A stretch of DNA of 8,694 nt, from positions 1 through 8,694 of the forward strand of contig NZ_JOAK01000063.1 of the NCBI RefSeq assembly GCF_000720455.1. Direction: 5' to 3'. The position numbers were made by a program, and so were the translations under genes. Below, piece after piece: positions 1 to 8,638 of the stretch (positions are counted from its first letter, which is position 1; every line of letters begins with the position of its first letter). The notes beneath the pieces were generated by a model, which was given only the letters and a program-made list of their open reading frames with translations, did no database searches and was not told the DNA's origin. The DNA comes from Streptomyces virginiae. GTDB taxonomy: Bacteria > Actinomycetota > Actinomycetes > Streptomycetales > Streptomycetaceae.

Positions 1-1229
1 CCATCAGCTACACCCACCCGCGCCGCCGCCGCACCAGCAGCGAGCCGCCCGAGCCCGCCCCCCGGCCCGCCGCCGCGGCGGAGCCCGGGCAGCCCCCGCG
101 GCCGGTCGCCGGCGACGCCAGCGGCTGGTCCATGGACGAACGGCTCTACAACCAGGTCTGGGGCATGTTCGAGGACCTGGCCCGCACGGTCGCCGCCTAC
201 CGCAGCGCCGTGGAGTTCGCCGACTCCCGCATGGACCGCGAGCTCGACGAGGCCCTCTCGGACCCGCGCCACCGCCTCGGCGGCTCCGGCAACGCCGCCC
301 GCGACACCGCCCGGGCCCGCCGCGAGGAACTGGTCGCCCAGGCCCAGGCCGTCCTCGACCGGGACCTCGCCCAGCTGATCGCCGAGTCGGAGGTCGTCGA
401 GCCCGCGCTGCCGGCCTCGTACGCCCGCTGGGACAACCCGGTCTGGCACGGCCACCGCACGCCCGAAGAGGGCCCCCTCGCCCTGCGCCTGGGCGACCTG
501 CACCTGCCCGAGCGGCCCGACCTGCGCATCCCCATGCTGGTCCGGCTCCCGCTGGAGCGCGGACTGTGGATCGACAACGGCCGCACCGGTTCCGAGGCCG
601 CCATGGCCATGGACACCGACCGGCTGCGCCGCGCCGCCATGGACATGGCCGTCGCCCACGCCGTGCGGCTGCTCGCGGTCCACCCCGCCGACCGGTTCTC
701 CGTCCACGTCATCGACGCGGCCGGGGCCGGCGCCGCCTCCCTGGCACCCCTGGTACGGGCCGGGGTGCTGGCAGCGCCGCCCGCCGCCGGGGCCGCGGGG
801 GTCACCAGGACGCTGGCCGAGCTGACCCGGCGGGTGGACCTCGTACAGATGGCGCTGCGGGCCGGGGCCCCCGAGGACCTGCCGCCGGACGTGGACACGG
901 CCGAGCAGCTGCTCATCGTGCACGACTTCCCGCACGGCTTCGACGACCGGGCCGTCACCCAGCTGCGCTACCTCGCCGACGAGGGCGCGTCGGTCGGCGT
1001 GCACCTGCTGATGGTCGCCGACCGCGACGAGGCCTCCGCCTACGGTCCGCTGCTGGACCCGCTGTGGCGCTCCCTGATGCGGCTCTCGCCGGTCCCTGAC
1101 AACCACCTCGCCGACCCCTGGGTGCAGCACGCCTGGACCTTCGAACCGAACCTCCCGCCGCAGGGCAGCAGGGTCCTCGACCAGGCACTCGACCGAGTGG
1201 CGGAGGCCCGGCGCACTACTCGTCCGTGA
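1..1229 (+). CDS. 3' part of a large protein with a Pro/Arg-rich linker and a degenerate FtsK-like C-terminal domain (5' end outside window)
   Basis: The frame is open from base 3, the first full codon, to the TGA at 1227-1229, giving 408 visible residues. The ATG at 132 has no Shine-Dalgarno and the codons before it (ISYTHPRRRR, then a Pro/Ala/Glu-rich stretch) read as an interdomain linker, so the true start is probably upstream of the window. From base 132 come a charged helical segment (MDERLYNQVWGMFEDL and following, to about base 400), then LALRLGDLHLP, then an alpha/beta region starting LRIPMLVRLPLERGLWID. That region resembles the beta-strand layout of FtsK/SpoIIIE-type proteins: a central strand FSVHVIDAAGAG, ADAGLL-like RAGVLAAPP, and LLIVHDFPHGF. 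No GxxxxGK[ST] Walker A is present; the equivalent place reads GLWIDNGRTGSEAA (561-602), so ATPase activity looks unlikely in this part. Because it precedes terC, and because of what I recall of streptomycete ter loci, the missing N-terminus may be a TerD domain; that is inference. The coding call is firm, the function uncertain. Confidence 0.7.
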   Translation, partial: ISYTHPRRRRTSSEPPEPAPRPAAAAEPGQPPRPVAGDASGWSMDERLYNQVWGMFEDLARTVAAYRSAVEFADSRMDRELDEALSDPRHRLGGSGNAARDTARARREELVAQAQAVLDRDLAQLIAESEVVEPALPASYARWDNPVWHGHRTPEEGPLALRLGDLHLPERPDLRIPMLVRLPLERGLWIDNGRTGSEAAMAMDTDRLRRAAMDMAVAHAVRLLAVHPADRFSVHVIDAAGAGAASLAPLVRAGVLAAPPAAGAAGVTRTLAELTRRVDLVQMALRAGAPEDLPPDVDTAEQLLIVHDFPHGFDDRAVTQLRYLADEGASVGVHLLMVADRDEASAYGPLLDPLWRSLMRLSPVPDNHLADPWVQHAWTFEPNLPPQGSRVLDQALDRVAEARRTTRP

Positions 1230-1247
1230 CCATCCTTTGGCATTCCC

Positions 1248-1277
1248 TTTACCTTTACCGCCTTCGGCGGGTAAGCT
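1248..1277 (+). promoter_or_regulatory. Candidate terC promoter
   Basis: A -35-like TTTACC (1248-1253) and a -10-like TAAGCT (1272-1277) are separated by 18 nt. Transcription would start near 1283-1285, immediately before the first paired base of the riboswitch (1286), which is the main support. The spacer contains a short hairpin (CCGCC 1258-1262, loop TTC, GGCGG 1266-1270) that could instead be a weak terminator for the gene ending at 1229. The -35 match is modest. Confidence 0.4.
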
Positions 1278-1285
1278 CGTCGGCG

Positions 1286-1416
1286 CGGAGGGGAGTATTC
1301 CTGCTTTCCTGCTACGGCGTACCCGTCAATACGGACCCTTGCGTTTGAACGAGCGCAAGCCGGTCCCGGGGCGTCGGCCCACGGCCTCCAGGCCGCCCGG
1401 GTGGAAGAGACCTCCG
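1286..1416 (+). promoter_or_regulatory. yybP-ykoY manganese riboswitch
   Basis: The 5' strand GGAGGGGAGTA (1287-1297) carries the conserved GGGGAGUA of this riboswitch class, and the 3' strand GAAGAGACCTCC (1404-1415) matches the conserved AGACC-type segment that closes it. P1 pairs 1286-1291 with 1411-1416 without mismatch. The conserved CGTCAAT (1324-1330) follows, as in the Lactococcus example. Internal helices are visible: GGACC 1333-1337 with GGTCC 1362-1366, continued by CTTGCG 1338-1343 with CGCAAG 1354-1359, and CGGCC 1382-1386 with GGCCG 1391-1395. The class senses Mn2+ and commonly precedes TerC-family and other Mn2+ exporter genes, which fits the gene starting at 1469. Structure was folded by eye; membership in the family is very likely. 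Confidence 0.9.
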
Positions 1417-1458
1417 GCAGCGATGACGCTGACGAAGTGCTGAGCCATCCGCCGGAGG
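1411..1458 (+). promoter_or_regulatory. Riboswitch expression platform: anti-Shine-Dalgarno and terC ribosome binding site
   Basis: CCTCCGGC (1411-1418) is the exact reverse complement of GCCGGAGG (1451-1458), and the latter contains the terC Shine-Dalgarno GGAGG (1454-1458). The same CCTCC is the 3' strand of riboswitch P1, pairing with GGAGG at 1287-1291. The two pairings exclude each other. With ligand, P1 should hold CCTCC and leave the ribosome binding site free; without it, CCTCC should mask the site. A small hairpin CAGCG/CGCTG (1418-1422, 1427-1431) sits in the loop. The pairing is seen directly; the direction of control follows from the known ON behaviour of Mn2+ switches such as mntP and alx. 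Confidence 0.8.
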
Positions 1459-1468
1459 CGTGTTCACC

Positions 1469-2452
1469 ATGGAAGTTTCCTGGGCCCTTTGGGTCGCGAC
1501 CATTCTCGGTCTGTCCCTCCTCATCGGTGCCGACTTCTTCATCGGCCGCAAGCCCCACGACGTGTCGATCAAGGAAGCCGGCACCTGGACGGTCGTCTGG
1601 ATCGTCCTCGCCGCACTCTTCGGCCTCGGCCTGTGGTTCTTCGGGACCCCGCAGGCGTCGCAGGAGTTCTTCGCGGGCTTCATCACCGAGAAGTCCCTGA
1701 GCGTCGACAACCTCTTCGTCTTCGTCCTGATCATGGCGAAGTTCGCGGTGCCCTCCCACCTCCAGCAGCGGGTGCTGCTCGTCGGCGTGCTGATCGCACT
1801 CGTCCTGCGCGCGGTCTTCATCGCCGCCGGCGCCGCGATCATCGCCAGCTTCAGCTGGGTCTTCTACATCTTCGGCGCGTTCCTGATCTACACCGCCTGG
1901 AAGCTGATCCAGGAGGCCCGCAAGGACGAGGACGACGAGGAGTTCGAGGAGAACCGCCTCCTGAAGTCCGTCGAGAAGAAGTTCGGCGTCGCCGACCAGT
2001 ACCACGGCACCAAGCTCTTCATCGTCAACAACGGCAAGCGCATCATGACGCCGCTGATGATCGTCATGCTGGCCATCGGCACCACCGACGTGCTGTTCGC
2101 GCTGGACTCGATCCCCGCCATCTTCGGCCTCACCCAGGACCCGTACATCGTCTTCACGGCCAACGCCTTCGCGCTGATGGGTCTGCGCCAGCTGTACTTC
2201 CTCATCGGCGGCCTGCTCAAGAAGCTGGTCCACCTCAGCTACGGCCTGTCGATCATCCTCGGCTTCATCGGCGTCAAGCTGGTGCTGCACGCCCTGCACG
2301 AGTCCGGGGTGCACGTCCCGGTCATCTCGATCCCGGTCTCCCTCGGCGTCATCTGCGGTGTCCTGGTCATCACCACGATCACCAGCCTGATCGCCTCGAA
2401 GAAGCAGGCGGCGGCCGAGGCCGCCGCCCGCACCGAGAGCATCGACGCCTGA
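1469..2452 (+). CDS. terC: TerC-family integral membrane protein, probable Mn2+ exporter
   Basis: This 327-residue protein is hydrophobic throughout, with roughly seven to nine membrane segments (first at about residues 5-24, last at about 283-308). TerC-family marks are SLSVDNLFVF (76-85) and TTDVLFALDSIPAIF (205-219); the membrane-embedded acidic residues D80, D207 and D213 are the expected metal-handling positions. A long acidic hydrophilic loop (DEDDEEFEE, 153-161) lies mid-protein. I chose the ATG at 1469 because GGAGG at 1454-1458 lies 10 nt upstream and the product MEVSWALW aligns with streptomycete TerC starts as I recall them; the in-frame GTG at 1460 is only 1 nt from that site. Family members are named for tellurite resistance, but those under yybP-ykoY riboswitches (E. 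coli Alx, B. subtilis YkoY) handle Mn2+, so metal export across the cytoplasmic membrane is the best prediction. It is monocistronic, convergent with the MFS gene. Confidence 0.93.
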   Translation: MEVSWALWVATILGLSLLIGADFFIGRKPHDVSIKEAGTWTVVWIVLAALFGLGLWFFGTPQASQEFFAGFITEKSLSVDNLFVFVLIMAKFAVPSHLQQRVLLVGVLIALVLRAVFIAAGAAIIASFSWVFYIFGAFLIYTAWKLIQEARKDEDDEEFEENRLLKSVEKKFGVADQYHGTKLFIVNNGKRIMTPLMIVMLAIGTTDVLFALDSIPAIFGLTQDPYIVFTANAFALMGLRQLYFLIGGLLKKLVHLSYGLSIILGFIGVKLVLHALHESGVHVPVISIPVSLGVICGVLVITTITSLIASKKQAAAEAAARTESIDA

Positions 2453-2454
2453 CC

Positions 2455-2511
2455 GAGGTCCGCGGACCTCTGCGCGGACTACACGGGGGCGGCCGAAGCG
2501 GCCGCCCCCGT
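2455..2511 (+). terminator. Hairpin terminator between convergent terC and MFS genes
   Basis: A perfect 13-bp stem (2483-2495 with 2499-2511, loop AAG) starts 30 nt after the terC stop and is followed by TTTCCGTTT, so it reads best as the terC intrinsic terminator. A smaller perfect palindrome, GAGGTCCGCGGACCTC (2455-2470), precedes it. The large stem lies within the last codons of the minus-strand MFS gene (its stop is 2481-2479), so those codons are constrained by RNA structure. It could work in both directions, but the minus strand has no T-tract after the stem. Confidence 0.75.
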
Positions 2512-3900
2512 TTCCGTTTCCATCTCGTCGAAGCCCGCGCCCGTCCGCTTCTGCACCACCAGCGGGCTGGTCTCCGGCAGCCGCGCGAAACAGGCGAGGC
2601 TGACCAGCGCGATCGCGGTGAGGTACGCCGCGACGCCCCACGGCGGACCGGAGCCGTCCGCCAGCGCCGTCGCCACGATCGGCGTCAGCGCCCCGCCCAG
2701 CACCCCGCCCAGGTTGTAGCCGACGGCCGCCCCCGTGCAGCGGATCCGCGGGGCGTACAGCTCCGGCAGGTACGCCCCCACCACCGCGAACATCGTCACC
2801 ATGCCCAGCAGCGCCACGGCGAAGCCGAGCGTCATCAGCACCGGGTCGGCCGTCCGCATCAGCGCCACCAGCGGGAACATCCACACGGCGCTGGCCGCGC
2901 AGCCGGCCAGGCACAGCGGCCGCCGGCCGTAGCGGTCGCCGAGCATCGCCATCAGCGGGGTCATCAGGCCCTTGAACGCGACGGCCGCCATGATGCAGGC
3001 CAGCATCGTCGTGCGGCTCACCGAGAGGTGCTCGGTGGCGTAGGCGAGGGACCAGGTGGTCACCGCGTAGAAGACGGCGTAGCCGACGGCGAGGGCCCCG
3101 CCGGTCAGCAGGAGCAGCCGCCAGTGGCCCCGGACCACCCCGGCGAGCGGGGCGTCGGCCCGCCGCCCGGTCGCCGCGAGCGCCCGGAACTGCGGGGTCT
3201 CCTCCACCGAGCGGCGCAGCCACAGCCCGGCCAGGGCCAGCAGCCCGGCCGCCCAGAACGGCACGCGCCACCCCCACGAGGCGAACTGGGCGTCGGTCAG
3301 CGAGGCGGACAGCCCCAGCATCAGGCCGTTGGCCAGCAGGAACCCCACCGCCGGACCGATCTGCGGGAAGCTCGCCCACAGCCCGCGCCGGCGCTCCGGC
3401 GCGTGCTCGGCGGTCAGCAGCACCGCCCCGCCCCACTCCCCGCCGAGCCCGAGGCCCTGGAGGAAGCGCAGCAGGAGCAGCAGTACCGGCGCGGCGATGC
3501 CGATCGTCCCGTACGTCGGTACGCAGCCGACCGCGACCGTGGCGAGGCCGGTGAGGAGCAGGGAGGCCAGCAGGACCGGGCGCCGGCCGTACCGGTCGCC
3601 GATGTGGCCGAAGAGGGCGGATCCCAGCGGGCGGGCGAGGAAGCCGACGCCGAAGGTGCCGAAGGCGGCGAGGGTCCCGGCGAGCGGGGAGAAGGACGGG
3701 AAGAAGAGCGGCCCGAGCACGAGCGCCGCGGCCGTCCCGTAGACGAAGAAGTCGTAGAACTCGATCGCGGTCCCGGCGAGCGCGGCAGAGGCGAGCCGCA
3801 GTATGCCGGGCCGCCGGGCGGGGCCGCCGTCGTCAGCGGCCCGCGGGGCCGGAGCGGGGGTGGCGGCGGGGACAGGGGGCGGGGAGGGGTCCTGTTGCAT
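2479..3900 (-). CDS. Major facilitator superfamily transporter, metabolite:H+ symporter (MHS) type
   Basis: The 473-residue product has about 12 membrane segments after a Pro/Ala-rich cytoplasmic N-terminus of about 30 residues. MHS-type marks are GTAIEFYDFFVYG (43-55) in the first helix, the motif A loop GHIGDRYGRRP (98-108), RFLQGLGLGGEWGGA (145-159) in the fourth helix and the half-repeat motif GDRYGRRP (321-328) between helices 8 and 9. Family members (ProP, ShiA, KgtP, citrate and dicarboxylate carriers) take up organic acids or osmolytes with protons across the cytoplasmic membrane; the substrate cannot be told from sequence. The ATG at 3900 is the only plausible start, but its nearest GGAGG is 16 nt upstream, so initiation may be weak. 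It lies 99 nt behind the hydrolase gene on the same strand and could be read from that operon or from its own promoter. The last codons overlap the hairpin at 2483-2511. Confidence 0.88.
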   Translation of the reverse strand: MQQDPSPPPVPAATPAPAPRAADDGGPARRPGILRLASAALAGTAIEFYDFFVYGTAAALVLGPLFFPSFSPLAGTLAAFGTFGVGFLARPLGSALFGHIGDRYGRRPVLLASLLLTGLATVAVGCVPTYGTIGIAAPVLLLLLRFLQGLGLGGEWGGAVLLTAEHAPERRRGLWASFPQIGPAVGFLLANGLMLGLSASLTDAQFASWGWRVPFWAAGLLALAGLWLRRSVEETPQFRALAATGRRADAPLAGVVRGHWRLLLLTGGALAVGYAVFYAVTTWSLAYATEHLSVSRTTMLACIMAAVAFKGLMTPLMAMLGDRYGRRPLCLAGCAASAVWMFPLVALMRTADPVLMTLGFAVALLGMVTMFAVVGAYLPELYAPRIRCTGAAVGYNLGGVLGGALTPIVATALADGSGPPWGVAAYLTAIALVSLACFARLPETSPLVVQKRTGAGFDEMETETGAAASAAPV

Positions 3901-3970
3901 GCCGCACCAGATACCGCCTCCCCGTCCGCCGGGACATGAGTTCGGCCGTCAACGACCGGAAGGAGTGCTC

Positions 3971-3990
3971 CGCGTCGGGAAGTTGACGCG
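3971..3990 (-). terminator. Small hairpin after the hydrolase gene
   Basis: A 6-bp perfect stem (CGCGTC 3971-3976 with GACGCG 3985-3990, 8-nt loop) begins 9 nt past the hydrolase stop codon. There is no T-tract, so termination is uncertain; partial read-through into the MFS gene is equally possible. In the rest of 3901-3999 I see no convincing promoter: a TTGACG on the minus strand near 3952-3947 lacks a -10 at the right distance. Confidence 0.3.
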
Positions 3991-3999
3991 TTGCGGTCC

Positions 4000-4656
4000 C
4001 TACCAGCCGCGCTCGCGCCACTCCGCCAGGTGCGGACGCTCCGCGCCGAGCGTGGTGTCGTTGCCGTGGCCCGGGTAGACCCAGGTCTCGTCCGGCAGCT
4101 GCTCGAAGAGCTTGTGCTGGACGTCGTCGAGGAGGCTCTTGAAGGCCTCCGGGTCGTCGTGGGTGTTGCCGACGCCGCCCGGGAACAGGCAGTCGCCGGT
4201 GAACACGTGCGCGTGGCCGTGCGGGTCGTCGTAGACCAGCGCGATCGAGCCGGGGGTGTGGCCGACCAGGTGCCGCGCCGTCAGCTCGACCCGCCCGACG
4301 CGCACGGTGTCCCCGTCCGCGACCGGGACGTCGGTCGCGACCGGGATGCCCTCGGCGTCGAGGGCGCCCGCGTAGGTCCTCGCCCCGGTGGCCGCCACGA
4401 CCTCCGCGAGCGCGCCCCAGTGGTCGCCGTGCCGGTGGGTGGTGACGACGGAGGCGATGCCGTCGTCGCCGATCAGGTTCAGCAGCGTCTGCGGTTCGGC
4501 GGCCGCGTCGATGAGCAGCTGCTCGTCGGTGGCCCGGCAGCGCAGCAGGTACGCGTTGTTGTTCATCGAACCCACCGCGACCTTGGAAATCATCAGGTCC
4601 GCGAGCTCGTGCACGTCGGCCGGACCGCCGACCTTGACCTCTCCGGTGTACGTCAT
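4000..4656 (-). CDS. Metallo-beta-lactamase-fold hydrolase, glyoxalase II-like
   Basis: This 218-residue cytoplasmic protein (no signal peptide or membrane segment) has the full binuclear metal site of the glyoxalase II-type fold: THRHGDHWG with H74, H76, D78 and H79, then GHTPGS with H133, FTGDCLF with D155, and YPGHGND with H197. Such enzymes hydrolyse thioesters such as S-D-lactoylglutathione; actinobacteria use mycothiol instead, so a mycothiol thioester or other acyl substrate is possible but not shown. The length is shorter than classical glyoxalase II (about 250) because the C-terminal substrate-binding domain is missing, as in many bacterial stand-alone members. The gene follows the maleylpyruvate isomerase-family gene by 23 nt and is probably co-transcribed with it. 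The ATG at 4656 has AGGA 7-9 nt upstream. Confidence 0.88.
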   Translation of the reverse strand: MTYTGEVKVGGPADVHELADLMISKVAVGSMNNNAYLLRCRATDEQLLIDAAAEPQTLLNLIGDDGIASVVTTHRHGDHWGALAEVVAATGARTYAGALDAEGIPVATDVPVADGDTVRVGRVELTARHLVGHTPGSIALVYDDPHGHAHVFTGDCLFPGGVGNTHDDPEAFKSLLDDVQHKLFEQLPDETWVYPGHGNDTTLGAERPHLAEWRERGW

Positions 4657-4662
4657 GTGTTG

Positions 4663-4668
4663 ATCCTA
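4663..4668 (-). promoter_or_regulatory. TAGGAT box before the hydrolase gene: possible -10 or ribosome binding site
   Basis: The minus strand reads TAGGAT, 6 nt, then the ATG at 4656. TAGGAT is a good actinobacterial -10, and this spacing would put transcription start on the A of ATG, giving a leaderless mRNA. The same bases contain AGGA, usable as a ribosome binding site when translated from an upstream transcript. No clear -35 is seen, and the 23-nt gap to the upstream gene favours the second reading. Confidence 0.35.
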
Positions 4669-4679
4669 GAGGTGTCTTC

Positions 4680-5369
4680 CTACAACGGCGGGAGCTCGGG
4701 GAGGGGGCCGCCCGTGGTGGTCAGGGAGGCGCCCTTGTCGCCGCGGCCGGCGAGCCAGGCGAGCAGTGCGGCCGGGGAGCCGGAGACGGTCACGGCCGGG
4801 TCGCCGGCGGAGCCGGTGCGCCAGGTGCGCCCGTCGGTGGCGGCCAGGGCCGTCGCGGGCACCTCCGGACGGCCCGACCAGCGGTCGGCGAGGAAGGTGA
4901 TCTCGCGCTCGGTGAACTCCTCCGGGAGGTCGGAGAGCTCGTAGCCGATGTTCAGGTCGACGTGGTGCAGGTCCACCTCGACCCAGCGGCGGAAGGGGAC
5001 GTTCGCCGCGAGGTCCGTGACGCCGTTGCGCAGCTCGACGGTGCGCGACCAGTCCTGGTCGTGCTCGGTGGTGGCGAGGAAGCGGGCCGCGGAATCACCG
5101 AGGTCCGTCAGGTGTTCTTCCAGGGACCGGCCCGCGTCGCGGGCGATGTCCGCGTCGCGGCTCTCGCCGCTCTCGTACATCGGGCGCCCCTCGAAGACGT
5201 TGACGAGGGCGTCGGCGTTGCGCGCGAGGTGGGCCAGGATGTGGCCGCGGGTCCAGCCGGGGAGGTGTGACTCCTCGGAGAGGGCGCCGTTGTCCAGTTT
5301 CGCGACCGCGGTCAGCAGTCGGTCCGTGGCTTCACGTACAGATCGCAGGTCGTGCACATGATCAGTCAT
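4680..5369 (-). CDS. Maleylpyruvate isomerase-family protein (mycothiol-dependent, DinB-like fold)
   Basis: The 229-residue product starts MTDHVHDLRS and has LPGWTRGHILAHLARN (36-51) followed by RRWVEVDLHHVDL (127-139). H47, E131 and H135 correspond to the His-Glu-His metal triad of Corynebacterium maleylpyruvate isomerase, a four-helix-bundle (DinB/YfiT-like) enzyme that uses mycothiol. The C-terminal part after about residue 150 matches the usual small MDMPI C-terminal domain, with TVSGSPAALLAWLAGR (about 190-210). No gentisate-pathway gene is nearby, so isomerisation of maleylpyruvate is not implied; mycothiol S-transfer or conjugate metabolism is more open. The frame can extend upstream to 5471, but those extra 34 residues are basic and unlike the family, and the ATG at 5369 is placed right behind a -10-like box. 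It is first in a minus-strand run and divergent from uvrA. Confidence 0.85.
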   Translation of the reverse strand: MTDHVHDLRSVREATDRLLTAVAKLDNGALSEESHLPGWTRGHILAHLARNADALVNVFEGRPMYESGESRDADIARDAGRSLEEHLTDLGDSAARFLATTEHDQDWSRTVELRNGVTDLAANVPFRRWVEVDLHHVDLNIGYELSDLPEEFTEREITFLADRWSGRPEVPATALAATDGRTWRTGSAGDPAVTVSGSPAALLAWLAGRGDKGASLTTTGGPLPELPPL

Positions 5370-5376
5370 GACTTCG

Positions 5377-5382
5377 AGCCTA
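5377..5382 (-). promoter_or_regulatory. Candidate -10 box for a leaderless isomerase-family transcript
   Basis: The minus strand reads TAGGCT, 7 nt, then the ATG at 5369. The box fits the actinobacterial TANNNT -10, and the spacing places transcription start at or next to the ATG. No Shine-Dalgarno with good complementarity is present before this ATG, which supports a leaderless message. The -35 region is poor. Confidence 0.4.
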
Positions 5383-5430
5383 GTGGCTCGGGGGCGACGG
5401 CCACACGATCGGGTGAAGAGGTCTGCGGAG

Positions 5431-5459
5431 TGCCGTAAATCGAATGTGCGTGCTATACG
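5431..5459 (+). promoter_or_regulatory. Candidate uvrA promoter overlapping a degenerate LexA (SOS) box
   Basis: The 16-mer TCGAATGTGCGTGCTA (5440-5455) matches the actinobacterial LexA palindrome TCGAAC-N4-GTTCGA well on the left half and poorly on the right (12 of 16 positions when degenerate spacer positions are allowed). It overlaps TGCTATACG (5451-5459), an extended -10-like element. A second -10 candidate, TACCCT (5502-5507), lies nearer the gene. uvrA is SOS-controlled in many bacteria, which makes the site plausible, but the poor right half means it may be chance. Confidence 0.3.
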
Positions 5460-5494
5460 CTCGAAGTCCAAGCTCCATCTCCACCGCAGAGGCG

Positions 5495-5528
5495 CCCCCC
5501 ATACCCTGGGACGGGGGCCGTGCCCCCC
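5495..5528 (+). promoter_or_regulatory. G/C hairpin in the uvrA leader with an alternative pairing
   Basis: GGGGGC (5513-5518) pairs with GCCCCC (5522-5527) around a CGT loop. The same G-run could instead pair with the C-run at 5495-5500. It lies 28 nt before the uvrA start and is followed by CTCTCTC. It may be an attenuator-like or mRNA-stabilising structure, or just G/C-rich leader; no ligand-binding motif is recognised. Nothing else beyond the candidate promoters is seen in 5370-5555. Confidence 0.3.
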
Positions 5529-5555
5529 GCTCTCTCAAGAAAGGTGCGGACCGGC

Positions 5556-8549
<2,994 letters not shown>

Positions 8550-8552
<3 letters not shown>

Positions 8553-8638
8553 GGAGTGTCCGCAAAGTAGCGTCGGCCGCCCGGAGGGCGGGCGCGCCGG
8601 ACCCCGCCGCGCAGGCGGGACTTTGCGGACACGACCTA
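8550..8638. mobile_element. MITE-like palindromic element at the uvrA stop codon (possible terminator)
   Basis: Left end TAGGGAGTGTCCGCAAAGT (8550-8568) and the reverse complement of the right end, TAGGTCGTGTCCGCAAAGT (8638-8620), agree at 17 of 19 positions, with 13 inner bases perfect. TA stands at both outer ends, as expected of a TA target duplication (IS630/Tc1-like and some IS5 groups). Inside are two more hairpins: CCGCCC 8577-8582 with GGGCGG 8586-8591, and CCCGCC 8603-8608 with GGCGGG 8614-8619. The size of 89 nt rules out coding. As RNA it would form a very stable branched structure directly after uvrA and may end transcription, though no T-tract follows. Mobile origin is inferred from the ends and flanking TA; a plain terminator is the alternative. 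Confidence 0.55.

Noticed and set aside
1237..1443. A 68-codon frame in the terC leader
   Set aside because: It coincides with the riboswitch, whose conserved bases explain the sequence; there is no ribosome binding site and no family resemblance.
1460..1468. GTG at 1460 as the terC start
   Set aside because: It lies 1 nt after the GGAGG, too close for initiation; the ATG at 1469 has a workable 10-nt spacing and fits family N-termini.
1040..3436. A long open frame on the minus strand (about 798 codons) across terC, its riboswitch and part of the MFS gene
   Set aside because: It is antisense to terC and the riboswitch, shifted in frame against the MFS gene, rich in Arg/Gly/Asp low-complexity sequence and without a recognisable domain; long stop-free shadows are normal at this GC content.
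1489..3939. A plus-strand open frame of about 816 codons running through terC in another frame and across the MFS gene
   Set aside because: It has Arg/His/Pro-rich shadow composition and crosses a clear convergent gene boundary and terminator.
3991..4944. A plus-strand open frame opposite the hydrolase and isomerase-family genes
   Set aside because: It is antisense to two genes with intact catalytic motifs; its product has Val/Arg/Asp shadow composition.
5370..5471. Upstream extension of the isomerase-family protein by 34 residues
   Set aside because: The extra residues are basic and unlike the family, have no good ribosome binding site, and would cover the -10-like box at 5377-5382.
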